Translations under genes and position numbers: made by a program | The notes under the pieces: model-generated | The model's input: only the letters and a program-made list of their open reading frames with translations | Told to the model about the DNA's origin: nothing | Databases searched by the model: none | Shown here: piece after piece, positions 1 through 9,666 of the stretch | Layout: every line of letters starts with the position of its first letter | Numbering within the stretch: position 1 is the first letter of the stretch | NCBI GenBank assembly: GCA_024114885.1 | Contig: CP099419.1 | Coordinates: 2,914,001 to 2,978,000, forward strand | Length of the DNA: 64,000 nt | Direction of reading: 5' to 3' | Source: Septoria linicola | Lineage: Eukaryota > Ascomycota > Dothideomycetes > Mycosphaerellales > Mycosphaerellaceae

Positions 1-1
1 C

Positions 2-1180
2 GGCGTTGACCCTGTCGTAGGGGATGCTTCCGCGGCCAACCCACCCAGCGCCGCACTGGGAGTGCCAGACGACAGCATCAAGAGCGAAGCCGATAAGAAG
101 GTCGACGAGGGGGTCAAGCCGGAGGACAAGAAAGGAGATGGCGACAAGAAGGACGGCGACAAGAAGGGCGAGAAGGGCGGCATGGAAAAGGCGCTCGAAG
201 ATAGCAAGAACTCCAAGACCGAGTTCAACGAGGTGAAGTATGAATTCCAAAATGACCTGGAGCAATATGCTATGCCATCGTACAACGCGCGGGACCTCCG
301 ACGATACATGCCCGTGAACTGGAAAGGACCCAACCGACACGCCTTCTGCACGTACTACTCGACGCGAAATGCTACGTTGCACGACCCCTACTTCCTGGCA
401 GCACTCCAGCTAACCTACCGATTGCTGTGGGATCCTGTCTCCAAGTCGGAGAAGTATCCTCTTGTGATATTCGTTGCGCCATTCACGCCCGATGAGCACC
501 GCCACATCCTAGAGGCCGCTGGCGCAATCGTGCGTGAGCTGGACCTGATCGAATATCACCCAGACAAGGCCACATTCTCACGCTGGAGGGATTTGTTCTC
601 CAAGATCAATATGTGGGGTCAGACCGACTTCGAGCTGCTCGCCTTCCTCGATCTTGACGCCTTCCCGGTCCAGAACATCGACGGCATTTTCCACATTGCG
701 GACAGGCAGGTTTGTAGAAAAGAACTTCTGCCCAAGGAAGACAAAGTGCACGTAAAGGAGATTTGTGACTATGTCTTCTCGGGCACAGGCGTAGGCGGCG
801 GCTACAAGGAAATCAACGTTGGAGTCGTGGTCTTTAACCCGAACGAAGCTATGCGAAATCGATTACTGCGCGAAACCACGCACACAGACAAGTGGGACAA
901 CTTCATGGCCGAGCAAGCCTTCCTGAGCTACACGTTCGGCGCTGACGGACCGTTCCCTGCGTCAGAAGTCGACAGAACGTGGAATGGTTTCTTCCCGCAG
1001 GATGACGAAGGCCCAAAGACAGGCAAGCTCAAGATCATCCACGAGAAGCTGTGGGCGAAGAACGATCACCTGAAGTGGGCGAAGAATTTCTGGAACGATG
1101 AGTGGAAGGCAATGTTGAAGTTGTACAACAGCAAGAAATTTGCAAAGGAGCGAGAGAAGCTTGGTAGGAGGCCATTCTAA
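2..1180 (+). CDS. GT8-family glycosyltransferase (glycogenin-like), 5' end cut by window
   Basis: The reading frame is open from base 2 to the stop at 1180, and no ATG precedes the conserved part, so the gene starts left of the window; 392 residues are visible. The first ~80 are a Lys/Asp/Glu-rich linker of the kind that often follows a membrane anchor (inferred; the anchor would lie outside). The catalytic part then shows the GT8 hallmarks: an early strand around HAFCTYYSTRNATLHDPYF, the metal-binding DxD in FLDLDAFPVQNIDGIF, and the later INVGVVVFNP strand that closes the nucleotide-sugar site. Family knowledge says such enzymes transfer a sugar from a nucleotide sugar to a protein or glycan, usually in the Golgi. 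Donor and acceptor cannot be read from the sequence. No intron is seen in this part. It is convergent with the PMP3-like gene. Confidence 0.8.
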   Translation, partial: GVDPVVGDASAANPPSAALGVPDDSIKSEADKKVDEGVKPEDKKGDGDKKDGDKKGEKGGMEKALEDSKNSKTEFNEVKYEFQNDLEQYAMPSYNARDLRRYMPVNWKGPNRHAFCTYYSTRNATLHDPYFLAALQLTYRLLWDPVSKSEKYPLVIFVAPFTPDEHRHILEAAGAIVRELDLIEYHPDKATFSRWRDLFSKINMWGQTDFELLAFLDLDAFPVQNIDGIFHIADRQVCRKELLPKEDKVHVKEICDYVFSGTGVGGGYKEINVGVVVFNPNEAMRNRLLRETTHTDKWDNFMAEQAFLSYTFGADGPFPASEVDRTWNGFFPQDDEGPKTGKLKIIHEKLWAKNDHLKWAKNFWNDEWKAMLKLYNSKKFAKEREKLGRRPF

Positions 1181-1430
1181 AGGCTGTTTGAATACGTGAG
1201 TGAGCATTTGCGAGCGTTCTTGTACACTGTAGACGAGGGATGTTGGACATATACCACGACAACAACGAAACCATTTCATTGTCATCATCTTCTCACGACA
1301 AGTTTCTTACGTGTCCCTGATCTAGAGTTCGGCGATACCGTGTCTTCGTGACCAATAGCCTCGTCTCGCGCCAAGCCAAGCCACATCTTCATCACAGGAA
1401 AGACCTTCCACTTCCCATCGTTCCACTCTA

Positions 1431-1862
1431 TCAATACTTCGCCTTTGGTGGCGGCGCGTAGCTACCACCACGAGTATCATAAGAGTACACCTCCTCGCGA
1501 TAGTACGGCTGCCTTGTGCCAGCGTAGACATCTACGGGAGGACCGGCTATCCGTCCAACGCTCCTGCTTCGAGTCCTCCTGTGTGGACCTCCCACAGACC
1601 TGGATCTGCTTCTTGGTCTTGCATAGCCCTGTCGCGGTGGAACGTAGACCTCCTCGCGCACTACGGTGCTTCGTCGGCGTCTGCGATTTCGCTGTCTGAT
1701 CGATGGGCTCTCGAGAATGATGTACCAGCTATGCAAGATGCCTGGCAGCCATCCGAGGATGCAGAGAATGATGTTGAGGATAAGGTGCTTTGAGCATCCC
1801 CTTCTGAGGGCCACAGGAAGAGGTGGGAGGAAGATCGCAATGACTCCGAGGACCAGTCCGCC
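1431..1862 (-). CDS. PMP3/UPF0057 stress-induced proteolipid with long basic tail (main exon only)
   Basis: The two hydrophobic segments match the PMP3/RCI2 family: IAIFLPPLPVALRRGC, then LNIILCILGWLPGILHSWY. Family members are tiny plasma-membrane proteins affecting membrane potential and salt tolerance, usually 50-60 residues. Here the second segment is followed by ~90 extra residues: an Arg cluster, an SRSRS-rich stretch and a Tyr/Pro-rich end. The frame extends upstream to 2129 without any ATG, and a TTTCCAG acceptor sits exactly where the family homology begins (intron side ends at 1863). I therefore infer that a short first exon lies upstream on the minus strand, within about 1870-2290, but could not place it confidently. 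One phase-compatible option starts near 2240 and splices at a GTGAGC near 2185. The membrane part is secure; the N-terminus is not. Confidence 0.75.
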   Translation of the reverse strand, partial: GGLVLGVIAIFLPPLPVALRRGCSKHLILNIILCILGWLPGILHSWYIILESPSIRQRNRRRRRSTVVREEVYVPPRQGYARPRSRSRSVGGPHRRTRSRSVGRIAGPPVDVYAGTRQPYYREEVYSYDTRGGSYAPPPKAKY

Positions 1863-2537
1863 CTGGAAATTTGTCAGAATATCGCAATAGAGAGTGTGTG
1901 AGAAGATCGATGTACCAGAACCATGCTGGCGGCTTATGGTCAAGAACGCCCGGTATGTTGCGGTAAGGTTGGTTGAGGCTGCTGCCTGATCGTACTGATG
2001 TGGCTCACTTGATGCGTAGATGATGGCTGTTCTGTCGCGATGGTGGTAAGCGCAAGTCGCAATGAGAAACCATCCTAAGAAAGAAAGAAAGAAAAGATAT
2101 GAAACAACGAGCTCCGATGGGATCGGCACGTCTTTTGTACAGATCCTGCACTCAGTGCACAGCCTACCTCACTGACTGCTCACTTCACATGGATACACTG
2201 CATACTTGAATGCCAAGTATGACGTTGACCGGTGCATATAGCGAAGACGTGCTGATCCCTGTCAGATCACCATGCCAAGAGGACGAGTCAGTGGGTGAGG
2301 CCGCCCTATTCCGGTCAGACGGCATTGCGAAACTGTGGATTTATGCATGTAAAGCTGGGCAGGCTGATGAAATGGTGCGATGTAGCTTATGTACTTCGGC
2401 CTGCTTGTTGATATCAGCTCACCCTACCTTGACCGGTACCACACAATGTTGATCCGTCAAAAGAGCTTCGATCGGGCCCGAAATTGGGAACGACAGTCCG
2501 ATCACATATGCTGCTCCTGGACCGAGAAGTGCGCAGC
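1863..2537. other. Intergenic; should hold the unplaced first exon of the PMP3-like gene
   Basis: No convincing independent gene. The minus strand has several GTGAGC/GTATGC donors and a TTTCCAG acceptor at the left end, consistent with a 5' exon and intron of the PMP3-like gene. A short CTTT-repeat tract (2081-2096 on the minus strand) lies inside. Confidence 0.5.
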
Positions 2538-2876
2538 TCAATGGAGGCGCTGGTAGCATCGTCTGCCGCTCAGCCTTTGACTGAAGCTCGGCTGAGGCCT
2601 GCGCGATGGCAGTCTTGGACTGGAAGACGGGCCGTCCACAGCGAGCAAAGACGCCAAAGTGTCGTCGTGATCAATCACGAATGTCGACCAGACTCTCTTG
2701 CGGCCTTCCATATTCTTCGCGCTTGATTGTGATCTTGGCCCTTTCTTCGACTTCACCGAGAGCTTGGCCTTGCCCGTCCACTTTCGTAGTCGTGCCAGCG
2801 ACTTCTCAATTCTTGCTCTGTTCATTTCTGGGTGACGCGTCTCCAGGACGCGTTGCAAGTGAGTGAAGTCTGCCAT
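2538..2876 (-). CDS. Hypothetical basic small protein, doubtful
   Basis: A 112-residue frame with a proper ATG. The first ~60 residues are Lys/Arg-rich and could be helical (start MADFTHLQRVLETRH); the C-terminal half is Ser/Arg/Pro-rich and looks less like a protein. I recognise no family. The frame may be chance, or only its first half may be an exon. There is no signal peptide or membrane segment. Confidence 0.25.
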   Translation of the reverse strand: MADFTHLQRVLETRHPEMNRARIEKSLARLRKWTGKAKLSVKSKKGPRSQSSAKNMEGRKRVWSTFVIDHDDTLASLLAVDGPSSSPRLPSRRPQPSFSQRLSGRRCYQRLH

Positions 2877-3248
2877 TTCTGTTACTTATGGAGCAGTGTG
2901 CCATCTTCAAGGAAAGCACGGGATCCAGACAAATATTTAGCTTTCAGCCGCTTCGTTTCAGGTGAGGTTCGTGGGACAGGAATAGCACATGAACAAAGAG
3001 ACGTACAATAGAATTCTTCATTGATCATACAACGCCGAGGCTAGGCCCATCTATCCTCGCCGTGACCCAGCCCAACAAGTGGTTATCCTTCAGATAATGA
3101 GCATGTTGCGGACCATCCGCGCGATCTGTGCCATTCTCGGTTGAAGAGTAGTCTCTGTGTAGAAAGCTGGCATGGGCGGCAAAAGTCGTTGATGCCGTGG
3201 AAGCCTGACCATCTTTATGTCCCGTAACATTGCTGCGACTCGGTCCCT
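2877..3248. other. Intergenic, nothing recognised
   Basis: About 370 bases between two minus-strand candidates. I see no coding frame, repeat or RNA gene. Confidence 0.5.
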
Positions 3249-3890
3249 CTAACCCATGCTCTTCTCAGCGTTGGTGGTCTTCGATGCCTTTTGGAGTTGT
3301 CCAATGCACCCGAACATTTTGTCTACAGCCCTGGCTTGAAGTGTTAGGATCTTCATGTCTTCAGTATCAAGACGACGAAGTTGTCTGTAAGCATTCCACA
3401 GCAGCTTGAGCGCCCGGTCCCTCGGCGTCATATCCGTAGCCACTACTTCCTCTGTCGTGTCCTGCAAATAGTCCGTCATCAGAACCGTATACTCGCTGGG
3501 ATCGCTCTGGATAAAGTCGTTGGCCGCTGACACAAAGCAGTCGCTCAATGCATCAGCATGTGCACCATTGTCGACTTCTGAAGCTTGCTGGGCGGCACTA
3601 GACACCAAGCGTAGAACCTGCACAGCAGTCTGAGCATTCTGACTGAGCGGACCAGCCAATCCTCCGGCCATTGCGATGCCAGGCGAAGTGGTCTTCGGGG
3701 GGCTCAACGGGTCGGGAAGGCTGGTGTCGTCAGGCAATGGACCACCCTGAGCACTTGCAGCGCGGAGGGTAGGATCTAACGTGCTCGCGACGCCTGATAG
3801 CGGTGTTTCTTTTGCAGCGATTGGTCGAGCGGCGTCGTAGTACTTTGCGCGCTTTGAGTGCGGACCAGCAGCCATCGTCGAGGCAAGCAT
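3249..3890 (-). CDS. Hypothetical protein, 213 aa
   Basis: The frame continues a few codons further upstream, but the first ATG is at 3890, giving 213 residues. The N-terminal ~75 residues are Ala/Pro/Ser/Asp-rich and probably disordered. From about residue 80 the composition looks like a folded helical protein, with alternating hydrophobic residues (for example TAVQVLRLVSSAAQQASEV and DRALKLLWNAYRQLRRLDTE). There is no signal peptide, membrane segment or motif I can assign. It looks more protein-like than its neighbour at 2538-2876, but I recognise no family and a missed intron is possible. No job is proposed. Confidence 0.45.
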   Translation of the reverse strand: MLASTMAAGPHSKRAKYYDAARPIAAKETPLSGVASTLDPTLRAASAQGGPLPDDTSLPDPLSPPKTTSPGIAMAGGLAGPLSQNAQTAVQVLRLVSSAAQQASEVDNGAHADALSDCFVSAANDFIQSDPSEYTVLMTDYLQDTTEEVVATDMTPRDRALKLLWNAYRQLRRLDTEDMKILTLQARAVDKMFGCIGQLQKASKTTNAEKSMG

Positions 3891-4981
3891 GACTCCGGCA
3901 ACGCCGTGTTGCAAGAAGTGGTGATGTGTGCCGCCAGTAGATTTGGTGTATCTTGCAGGACGAGCAAAAATGTGAAAGGTTGACCACTGGTTGGAAAACG
4001 CGAGTAAACAAGGACGCGCTGTGCTAGAGCTTGCTACAGCAGAAGTGAAGCTTCGATCTGCATGAAATGAGGTTTGTCTGTAGTTTCACCTCTCCTCACG
4101 ATGCACCTTTCACACCCCAAGAACACTCGATCATCACCTAATGCTATGGGAGAAACGCCGAGTTCCATGCAGTCCTGAGCTGGCAGGAAGTCCGTCCTGG
4201 TCAATAAACGTGATCGAAGGATCGAAGTCTCTTCAGTGAAATGTATCATCTTGAACATCAGCATCGCGAACGTTGCGAGCTCAAGAGACGTGATGAGGAT
4301 TAGGGAGGAGGCAAGTCCTTCGGTATGGAACAGAGAGCAGACACGATCGAGTAGCCTTTCTGAATCATGAAAAGTCATCGCTAAGCACCAGCCAAAGAAA
4401 GCTTGACCACTGTGGACCTTCTTTATTGATCCTTGTCTTCCGATATCTCGACCGAGCTGTGGAGCCTTCAGTAGATTATATCCAAGATGGTCCACTTCGG
4501 AATCTAGCGATTCTCGCGAACTTCGTCCTTGACGGAGTGGACTCGGGCTTGCGTGTCGTGCACGAGTCCACCAGTATCCTGTAGGGCAAGAGCGGCAAGT
4601 TGAACAACAAATGCTGTGCTGCATGCAATAAGTTGCATTGATGTTGCATGTCAACACTTGTAATACAACAACATCCCAGCACACTGGAAGCGAGGCAATT
4701 AATCTGCAGGACCTTTTGTGACACGGACCAGGTTCGAGATTTCGACAGAGGCACGCAGGCACGATCCAGCAACTTGTTGAGCACCGAAGGCAGAGGCAAG
4801 ATCGACGTAGGCGAGAGGAGACGAGACAGAGGAGCACTTGCTGGTGTTTTGCGCCTGTCTCTCCTCTGCTTTGCAAGTCTCATCCTCGCGGCCAGATCGT
4901 CAATAATAAGCCTTCCTTCGCCATACACAGCAGCACATTCGATCGTAGCTCAGCACAGCATAACGACAAACCAACATCACA
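3891..4981. other. Intergenic region, no supported gene
   Basis: About 1.1 kb. A 280-codon frame on the minus strand (4034-4876) exists but is Cys/Arg-rich in the pattern typical of chance frames and shows no family. The right half is the promoter and leader of the secreted protein at 4982. Confidence 0.5.
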
Positions 4982-5411
4982 ATGCGTTTCTCAATGGCCT
5001 CGCTCTGCCTCAGCACGTTGATCTGTGCCACCGCAAGAGGACAGCTCGTTGTCGATGAGTTGGTTGAAGACGACCACAAGCTCGAGTACGTATTTCTCGC
5101 TCCAGAGACATGGCCGAGATGTTCTTCCCGCTGACCAGAGATTCCTTCCCATCAGAGCCCGAGCACAAGTCCAGCCTGATGCCACCACTGCCGTCACACA
5201 AGCACCAGCTGTGACCACCTTATGGATGCAATCGCAGATTGATTCATCTGTGACCTACGTCGAGGTTGTTTACACGCAGACTTTCGCCTCAGTGGTCGAT
5301 CAATGGCCGTCGCCCAAAAGTGGCGAGATTGGATACGGCACATTACAAAAGGACAAGCGGGATGCAGAGCCCACACCGATAGCAGGCAGGTTCCATGCGC
5401 GCGGAGGATGA
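4982..5411 (+). CDS. Small secreted protein, 119 aa, one intron
   Basis: Exons 4982-5085 and 5156-5411; intron 5086-5155 (70 bp) starts GTACGT, has a CTGAC branch sequence and ends ATCAG. The phase-2 junction gives a clean 119-residue frame, while reading through the intron hits stops. The start MRFSMASLCLSTLICATARG is a classic signal peptide, with cleavage predicted after ATARG. The mature protein has LVVDELVVEDDHKLE followed by an Arg, a possible processing site, then a Thr/Ala-rich stretch, a VTYVEVVYTQTFASVVDQWP core and a Lys/Arg tail. The core resembles small secreted ascomycete proteins of unknown function that I recall only loosely. It has no cysteine after the signal peptide, unlike typical effectors. 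Location is inferred to be extracellular or cell wall. Confidence 0.7.
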
Positions 5412-6345
5412 GACACTGAATGGTCTCACATTCAACCAAGACTTATACGATCTGCAAGCCCAGCAGATGGATATATCTTCGTCCACGCAGTGTGCTAATC
5501 GAGTGGGCTTCCAGATGCGGCGGCCATGTCCTTCGTGCTCGAATTGCAGACTTTAGTTCATACAGTGGGAGTGACGCCTGTTTTCCAGGTCACCGAGCTC
5601 ACAGAGATCACGGTCGATGCCAACAGCAACAACAGCAATGCGAGCCTACCGGAGGATGTGAGCTCATCAACGCCGTGGGCTACCGGAACTTGACGGGCAT
5701 CGTATGGGATCGTGAACTCGGTTCTTCGAGCAGTGGCTGCAAGCTGCGAACATTGCACTGAGCAAGCAGCTAGGGAATGAGATTTGTACAGCATGCGACA
5801 AGTGAGATGTACGTGCAAAGAAGCATCTGACGGTCGAAATAGAGACGAACGACAGTGCTTGGCTTTACGAGAGTGCAAGCTTCAGATATACGTCACCTGA
5901 TCCTTCAAAATTGCTTTCTCCTGCATCTCCGAGACATTCGAAAGACTCTGCGATTCTGCGAGACTCAGCGCCTCGCTAGATCTTGTAGCGGAAGGACAGC
6001 AGCGGACTTGCTGTAATGACCAGTTCTAGAAGCACAGCCGATACGATGTTACGGCTCATCATGATTTGTGTGCTGTTTGCTGACCATACCAGGCCGTCTA
6101 AACGGCTTCATCAGCGCCATCAGGACTAACTAATTAACTTTCTGTCGTCGACGGCACGCATGGAACTGTCGGCGCGACCCAAACGTCATCAGATGTGCAT
6201 CGAGGGCATAGAAAGGCCTCGATGGAGGTACCGAGAGGTGGGTCGCATCGCATTGGCAAGAGCACAGCGAGACAGCCCGCACCCTTTGCCTCGCATAGTT
6301 CTACCCCCTCTCCTACTGTCAGATCCTGTCGCTCCATCTCGTATC
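5412..6345. other. Intergenic region; promoter and leader of the nitrate reductase
   Basis: About 930 bases. A 54-codon ATG frame (5528-5692) has coding-like composition but no start context or family. Within 5762-6345, upstream of the nitrate reductase, the closest thing to a NirA site (CTCCGHGG) that I found is CTCCGAGA at 5927-5934, one base off. I saw no clear pair of HGATAR GATA-factor sites. Confidence 0.45.
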
Positions 6346-9300
6346 ATGCCTCACGATATTCCGTGGAAGGTGAGCGTCAAGCACCACCCAGGATCGAGCG
6401 CGAAGGATGTCCAGGATGAGCCGGAATGGACGCATGGCCATCAGCATCGCATTGGATATCGAAATCGACAGGACCGAGTGCCTGGCTTGACACATCAGGA
6501 CGATGAGGCGGGTCAAGAACCTGATTTAACCAGATCATCCAGCAATTCTGAGCAAGAAGGAGAGATTGAGTTCGACGACGTGGCAAAGGCGGACTATGAG
6601 AATCTGAAAAAGAAAGCGAAGCGAGGAGACTTGATCAACTTCCGAGATATCGTCCAGAATGAGAAGGACATTCACTTGCGGTGGCCAGAAAACCGCAGTA
6701 TAGGTTGGAGATATGTACTCGAGGCTACAGAAGACTGGATAAAGAACGAGGAGGAATGGCCTGCCAACATTGAGAAGAAGCAAAAGGAAGAGGCAGCGAA
6801 GAAGGAGAAAGAATCGCACACCGATGATGGAGTGCAGATGAACAAAGTGGATCAAGAGAAGCCGCAGGCGGAAGAGACCGACCAAGAAGAGAACGACTGG
6901 AAGCGCAAAGAAGGGGAGAACAGCAAGCATCATGATGCCTATGCTGCGGACGACGAGAGCTCCAAGCCTGAGAAAGTGGGAGAAGACAAGTCTGAGTATG
7001 AGAAGCTATTGAAGCGTTACACACCGCAAGAGATCGCCCTGCTCAGAGCTTTGCAGCATGAGAAGGAATACCGCAGTAAATTGCAGCAGAATGACGGCAA
7101 GCGAAAAAGTCCACAGACCCGGAACAGAACTACTATTGCCATCGATGAGCAAGATCAGTTCTCACCGGACAATTGGTTACCTCGATCTGATCACTTGATC
7201 CGCCTTACAGGCAAGCATCCAATGAACGCCGAATCAGACCTCACCACTCTCTTCGAAGGAGGCCTGATTACACCGAACGAGTTGCATTACATCAGGAATC
7301 ACGGAGCCGTGCCTCGGATTCTGTGGGAGTTCCATGAGCTGGATATAGAAAACGGCAAGTTAAAGCTTTCCATGGACGACTTGAAGGACAGTCTCGAGCA
7401 CATCAACATTCCGGTCGCCTTGGCATGTGATGGCAACAGAAGAAAGGAGCTGAACATGATCAAGCGGTCGAAGGGCTTCTCTTGGGGCAGTGGCGCCACC
7501 GGATGCGTGTACTGGAAAGGTCCACTTCTTCGCGATGTCTTGCTTGCAGCCGGGGTCAAGGAGGGCAGGTACACAGGAGAAGGAAAGCTGCGGTGGGTGA
7601 ACTTTCAAGGCGCTGACGAGCCCAGTGAGGGCAAGTACGAGACGTGTGTACCCCTCGACTATGCAATGGATCCAACGAATGATGTAATCCTAGCAATGGA
7701 GATGAACGATGTGCCGCTGCCTCCGGACCACGGCTATCCAGTGCGACTACTAATCCCAGGTTATGTGGGTGGGAGATGCGTTAAGTGGTTGAGCAAAATT
7801 TGGATTACGGATTACGAGAACGATTCCCACTACCACATTTGGGACAACAGAGTCTTGCCATCGTTTATTACGGAGAAGGATGGCGAGTTCGCGAGCACAA
7901 TGTTTGCACATCCAGATACTGCTTGCAACGAGCAGAACTTGAACAGTGTCATTGTCAAGCCTGCCCAAGGAGAGAAGATTCCGCTCACTGATGCTCGAAA
8001 GGGCAAAACATACCGTCTGGAAGGATACGCGTACGATGGTGGTGGTCACGAAGTGCAGCGCGTGGAAATCAGCCTTGACGGCGGCGAAACATGGCTCTAT
8101 TGCATTCGGAAATTCCCAGACTACCCCATCAGGCATGGCAATAAATTCTGGACGTGGCTGCACTGGTACGTTGACGTGTCGATGGTGCACCTCGTGCAGG
8201 CCAAGAGCATATCGGTAAGAGCATGGAATGTGTTCAAGAACACGCAGCCCGAACGACCAGTGTGGAACACAATGGGAATGATGAACAACTGCTGGTATCA
8301 AGTCAAGCCCGAGATCACCCAGGACAAAGACAACGAGGTGATGTACATGTTCTTCAGACATCCTGTCGAACCCGGGACTGGGAATGGGGGGTGGATGAAG
8401 CCATCGACCGAGAACCAGATTGATGCCGCGAAGCAGGAAGCCGGAGCGCCACAGAAGCAATTCACCAGACAGGAGATCGAGAAACACAACACTGAGTCTG
8501 ACTGCTGGCTAGTCGTCGATAACAAAGTCTATGATAGCACTTCGGTGCTGAGCTGGCATCCCGGCGGCAAAGCAGCAATCCTTGGACACGCAGGCAAAGT
8601 ACACCAGGAAACGAGTGACGAGTTTGCAAGCATTCATGACGGTTTTGCGTATCAGAAGCTCAAAGAATGCATCATTGGCGTTGTCACTGACAAGGCTGCC
8701 AACTTCATCAAAGCGAATGCTGAAGCTGCTGCCAAGGAAATGGCAAGCAGCAAGAACAAGTCGGGAGACGTTGTCCTTCAGAAGCACAAATGGGTTCCGG
8801 TGAAGCTGATATCTCGAGACTCCATTTCGGAGGACACTCGTCGCTACACTTTCGGTCTGCCAGATGACATGAAAGACCTTGGACTGGGCACTTGCCAGCA
8901 CATACAACTCGGCTTCCACATGAAAGACAAAATGCTCATTCGATCGTATACACCCACGAAACCTCTACTTCCAGATCCGAAGCACACCAAGAACACCGCC
9001 GAAGAGAAATTTTCTAGTAACTCCCCTCCTTCATCCGAGATTCAATCCATGCAAGACGGTCACGGCACCTTCGAACTCGTCATCAAGACATACTTCCCCA
9101 CAGACAAACAACCCGGCGGCGCAATGTCCAATATCCTGGATGTCATGCCCATTGGCGAAGAAATCGAGATTCGAGGACCAACAGGCGAGATCGTCTACAA
9201 CGGAAACGGAAGTTTCACGATCGAAGACGAGGAACGCAAGTTCAATAAGATTTCTCTTGTCCTCGGTGGCTCAGGTATCACGCCTGGATATGCGCTCATA

Positions 9301-9636
9301 GCTAGAGCATTGCTGGAGAAAGAAGGCGATCTTGAAGTTCGGGTCGTGGATGCGAACAAATCGGAAAAGGACATCCTCTTGCATGAGGAGTTGGATCATT
9401 TCGAGAAAGAGAGTAAGGGGAGGTTGAAAGTCACGCATGTCTTGAGTCATCCCAGCGATGATTGGAAAGGGAAGAAGGGCCACGTCAATGCGGATATCCT
9501 CAAGGAATCACTCTTCAAGCCCGAAGAGGGAAGTGTGGTGTTCTTGTGCGGACCACCCGGGATGATTCAAAAGGCTGCGTTGCCAGCTCTGAAGGAGTGG
9601 GGATATAAGGAGGACGAGAACATGTTTGGATTTTGA
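6346..9636 (+). CDS. NADPH-type assimilatory nitrate reductase (Mo-cofactor, cyt b5, FAD/NAD)
   Basis: Single exon, 1096 residues from the ATG at 6346. An in-frame CTG lies upstream at 6160, but the segment before 6346 looks like leader. The order is that of eukaryotic nitrate reductase: a molybdopterin domain with the Mo-ligand Cys361 in ACDGNRRKELN, a Mo dimerisation domain, a cytochrome b5 domain with heme ligands His738 (HPGG) and His764 (ASIHDGF), an FAD domain with RSYTPT near 866, then a NAD(P)H domain with GGSGITP at 974 and CGPPGM at 1068, ending FGF. It would reduce nitrate to nitrite in the cytosol. About 285 residues of Lys/Glu-rich sequence precede the catalytic part, longer than in the classical niaD product (~870 aa). 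The GATGCVYWKGPLLRDVL stretch also suggests a divergent paralogue. No nitrite reductase or nitrate transporter is adjacent in this window. Confidence 0.88.
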   Translation: MPHDIPWKVSVKHHPGSSAKDVQDEPEWTHGHQHRIGYRNRQDRVPGLTHQDDEAGQEPDLTRSSSNSEQEGEIEFDDVAKADYENLKKKAKRGDLINFRDIVQNEKDIHLRWPENRSIGWRYVLEATEDWIKNEEEWPANIEKKQKEEAAKKEKESHTDDGVQMNKVDQEKPQAEETDQEENDWKRKEGENSKHHDAYAADDESSKPEKVGEDKSEYEKLLKRYTPQEIALLRALQHEKEYRSKLQQNDGKRKSPQTRNRTTIAIDEQDQFSPDNWLPRSDHLIRLTGKHPMNAESDLTTLFEGGLITPNELHYIRNHGAVPRILWEFHELDIENGKLKLSMDDLKDSLEHINIPVALACDGNRRKELNMIKRSKGFSWGSGATGCVYWKGPLLRDVLLAAGVKEGRYTGEGKLRWVNFQGADEPSEGKYETCVPLDYAMDPTNDVILAMEMNDVPLPPDHGYPVRLLIPGYVGGRCVKWLSKIWITDYENDSHYHIWDNRVLPSFITEKDGEFASTMFAHPDTACNEQNLNSVIVKPAQGEKIPLTDARKGKTYRLEGYAYDGGGHEVQRVEISLDGGETWLYCIRKFPDYPIRHGNKFWTWLHWYVDVSMVHLVQAKSISVRAWNVFKNTQPERPVWNTMGMMNNCWYQVKPEITQDKDNEVMYMFFRHPVEPGTGNGGWMKPSTENQIDAAKQEAGAPQKQFTRQEIEKHNTESDCWLVVDNKVYDSTSVLSWHPGGKAAILGHAGKVHQETSDEFASIHDGFAYQKLKECIIGVVTDKAANFIKANAEAAAKEMASSKNKSGDVVLQKHKWVPVKLISRDSISEDTRRYTFGLPDDMKDLGLGTCQHIQLGFHMKDKMLIRSYTPTKPLLPDPKHTKNTAEEKFSSNSPPSSEIQSMQDGHGTFELVIKTYFPTDKQPGGAMSNILDVMPIGEEIEIRGPTGEIVYNGNGSFTIEDEERKFNKISLVLGGSGITPGYALIARALLEKEGDLEVRVVDANKSEKDILLHEELDHFEKESKGRLKVTHVLSHPSDDWKGKKGHVNADILKESLFKPEEGSVVFLCGPPGMIQKAALPALKEWGYKEDENMFGF

Positions 9637-9666
9637 TCAAAGCAGTTCTGTAAGTATAAATGCATG

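Noticed and set aside
4034..4876. 280-codon minus-strand frame
   Set aside because: Cys/Arg/Ser-rich composition, no family and no plausible splice partners; it looks like a chance frame in GC-balanced DNA.
5528..5692. 54-codon frame starting MSFVLELQTLVHTVG after the secreted protein
   Set aside because: Composition is acceptable, but no signal peptide, family or splice context supports it as a gene.
6160..6345. N-terminal extension of the nitrate reductase upstream of 6346
   Set aside because: It begins at a non-ATG codon (CTG) and looks like translated leader.
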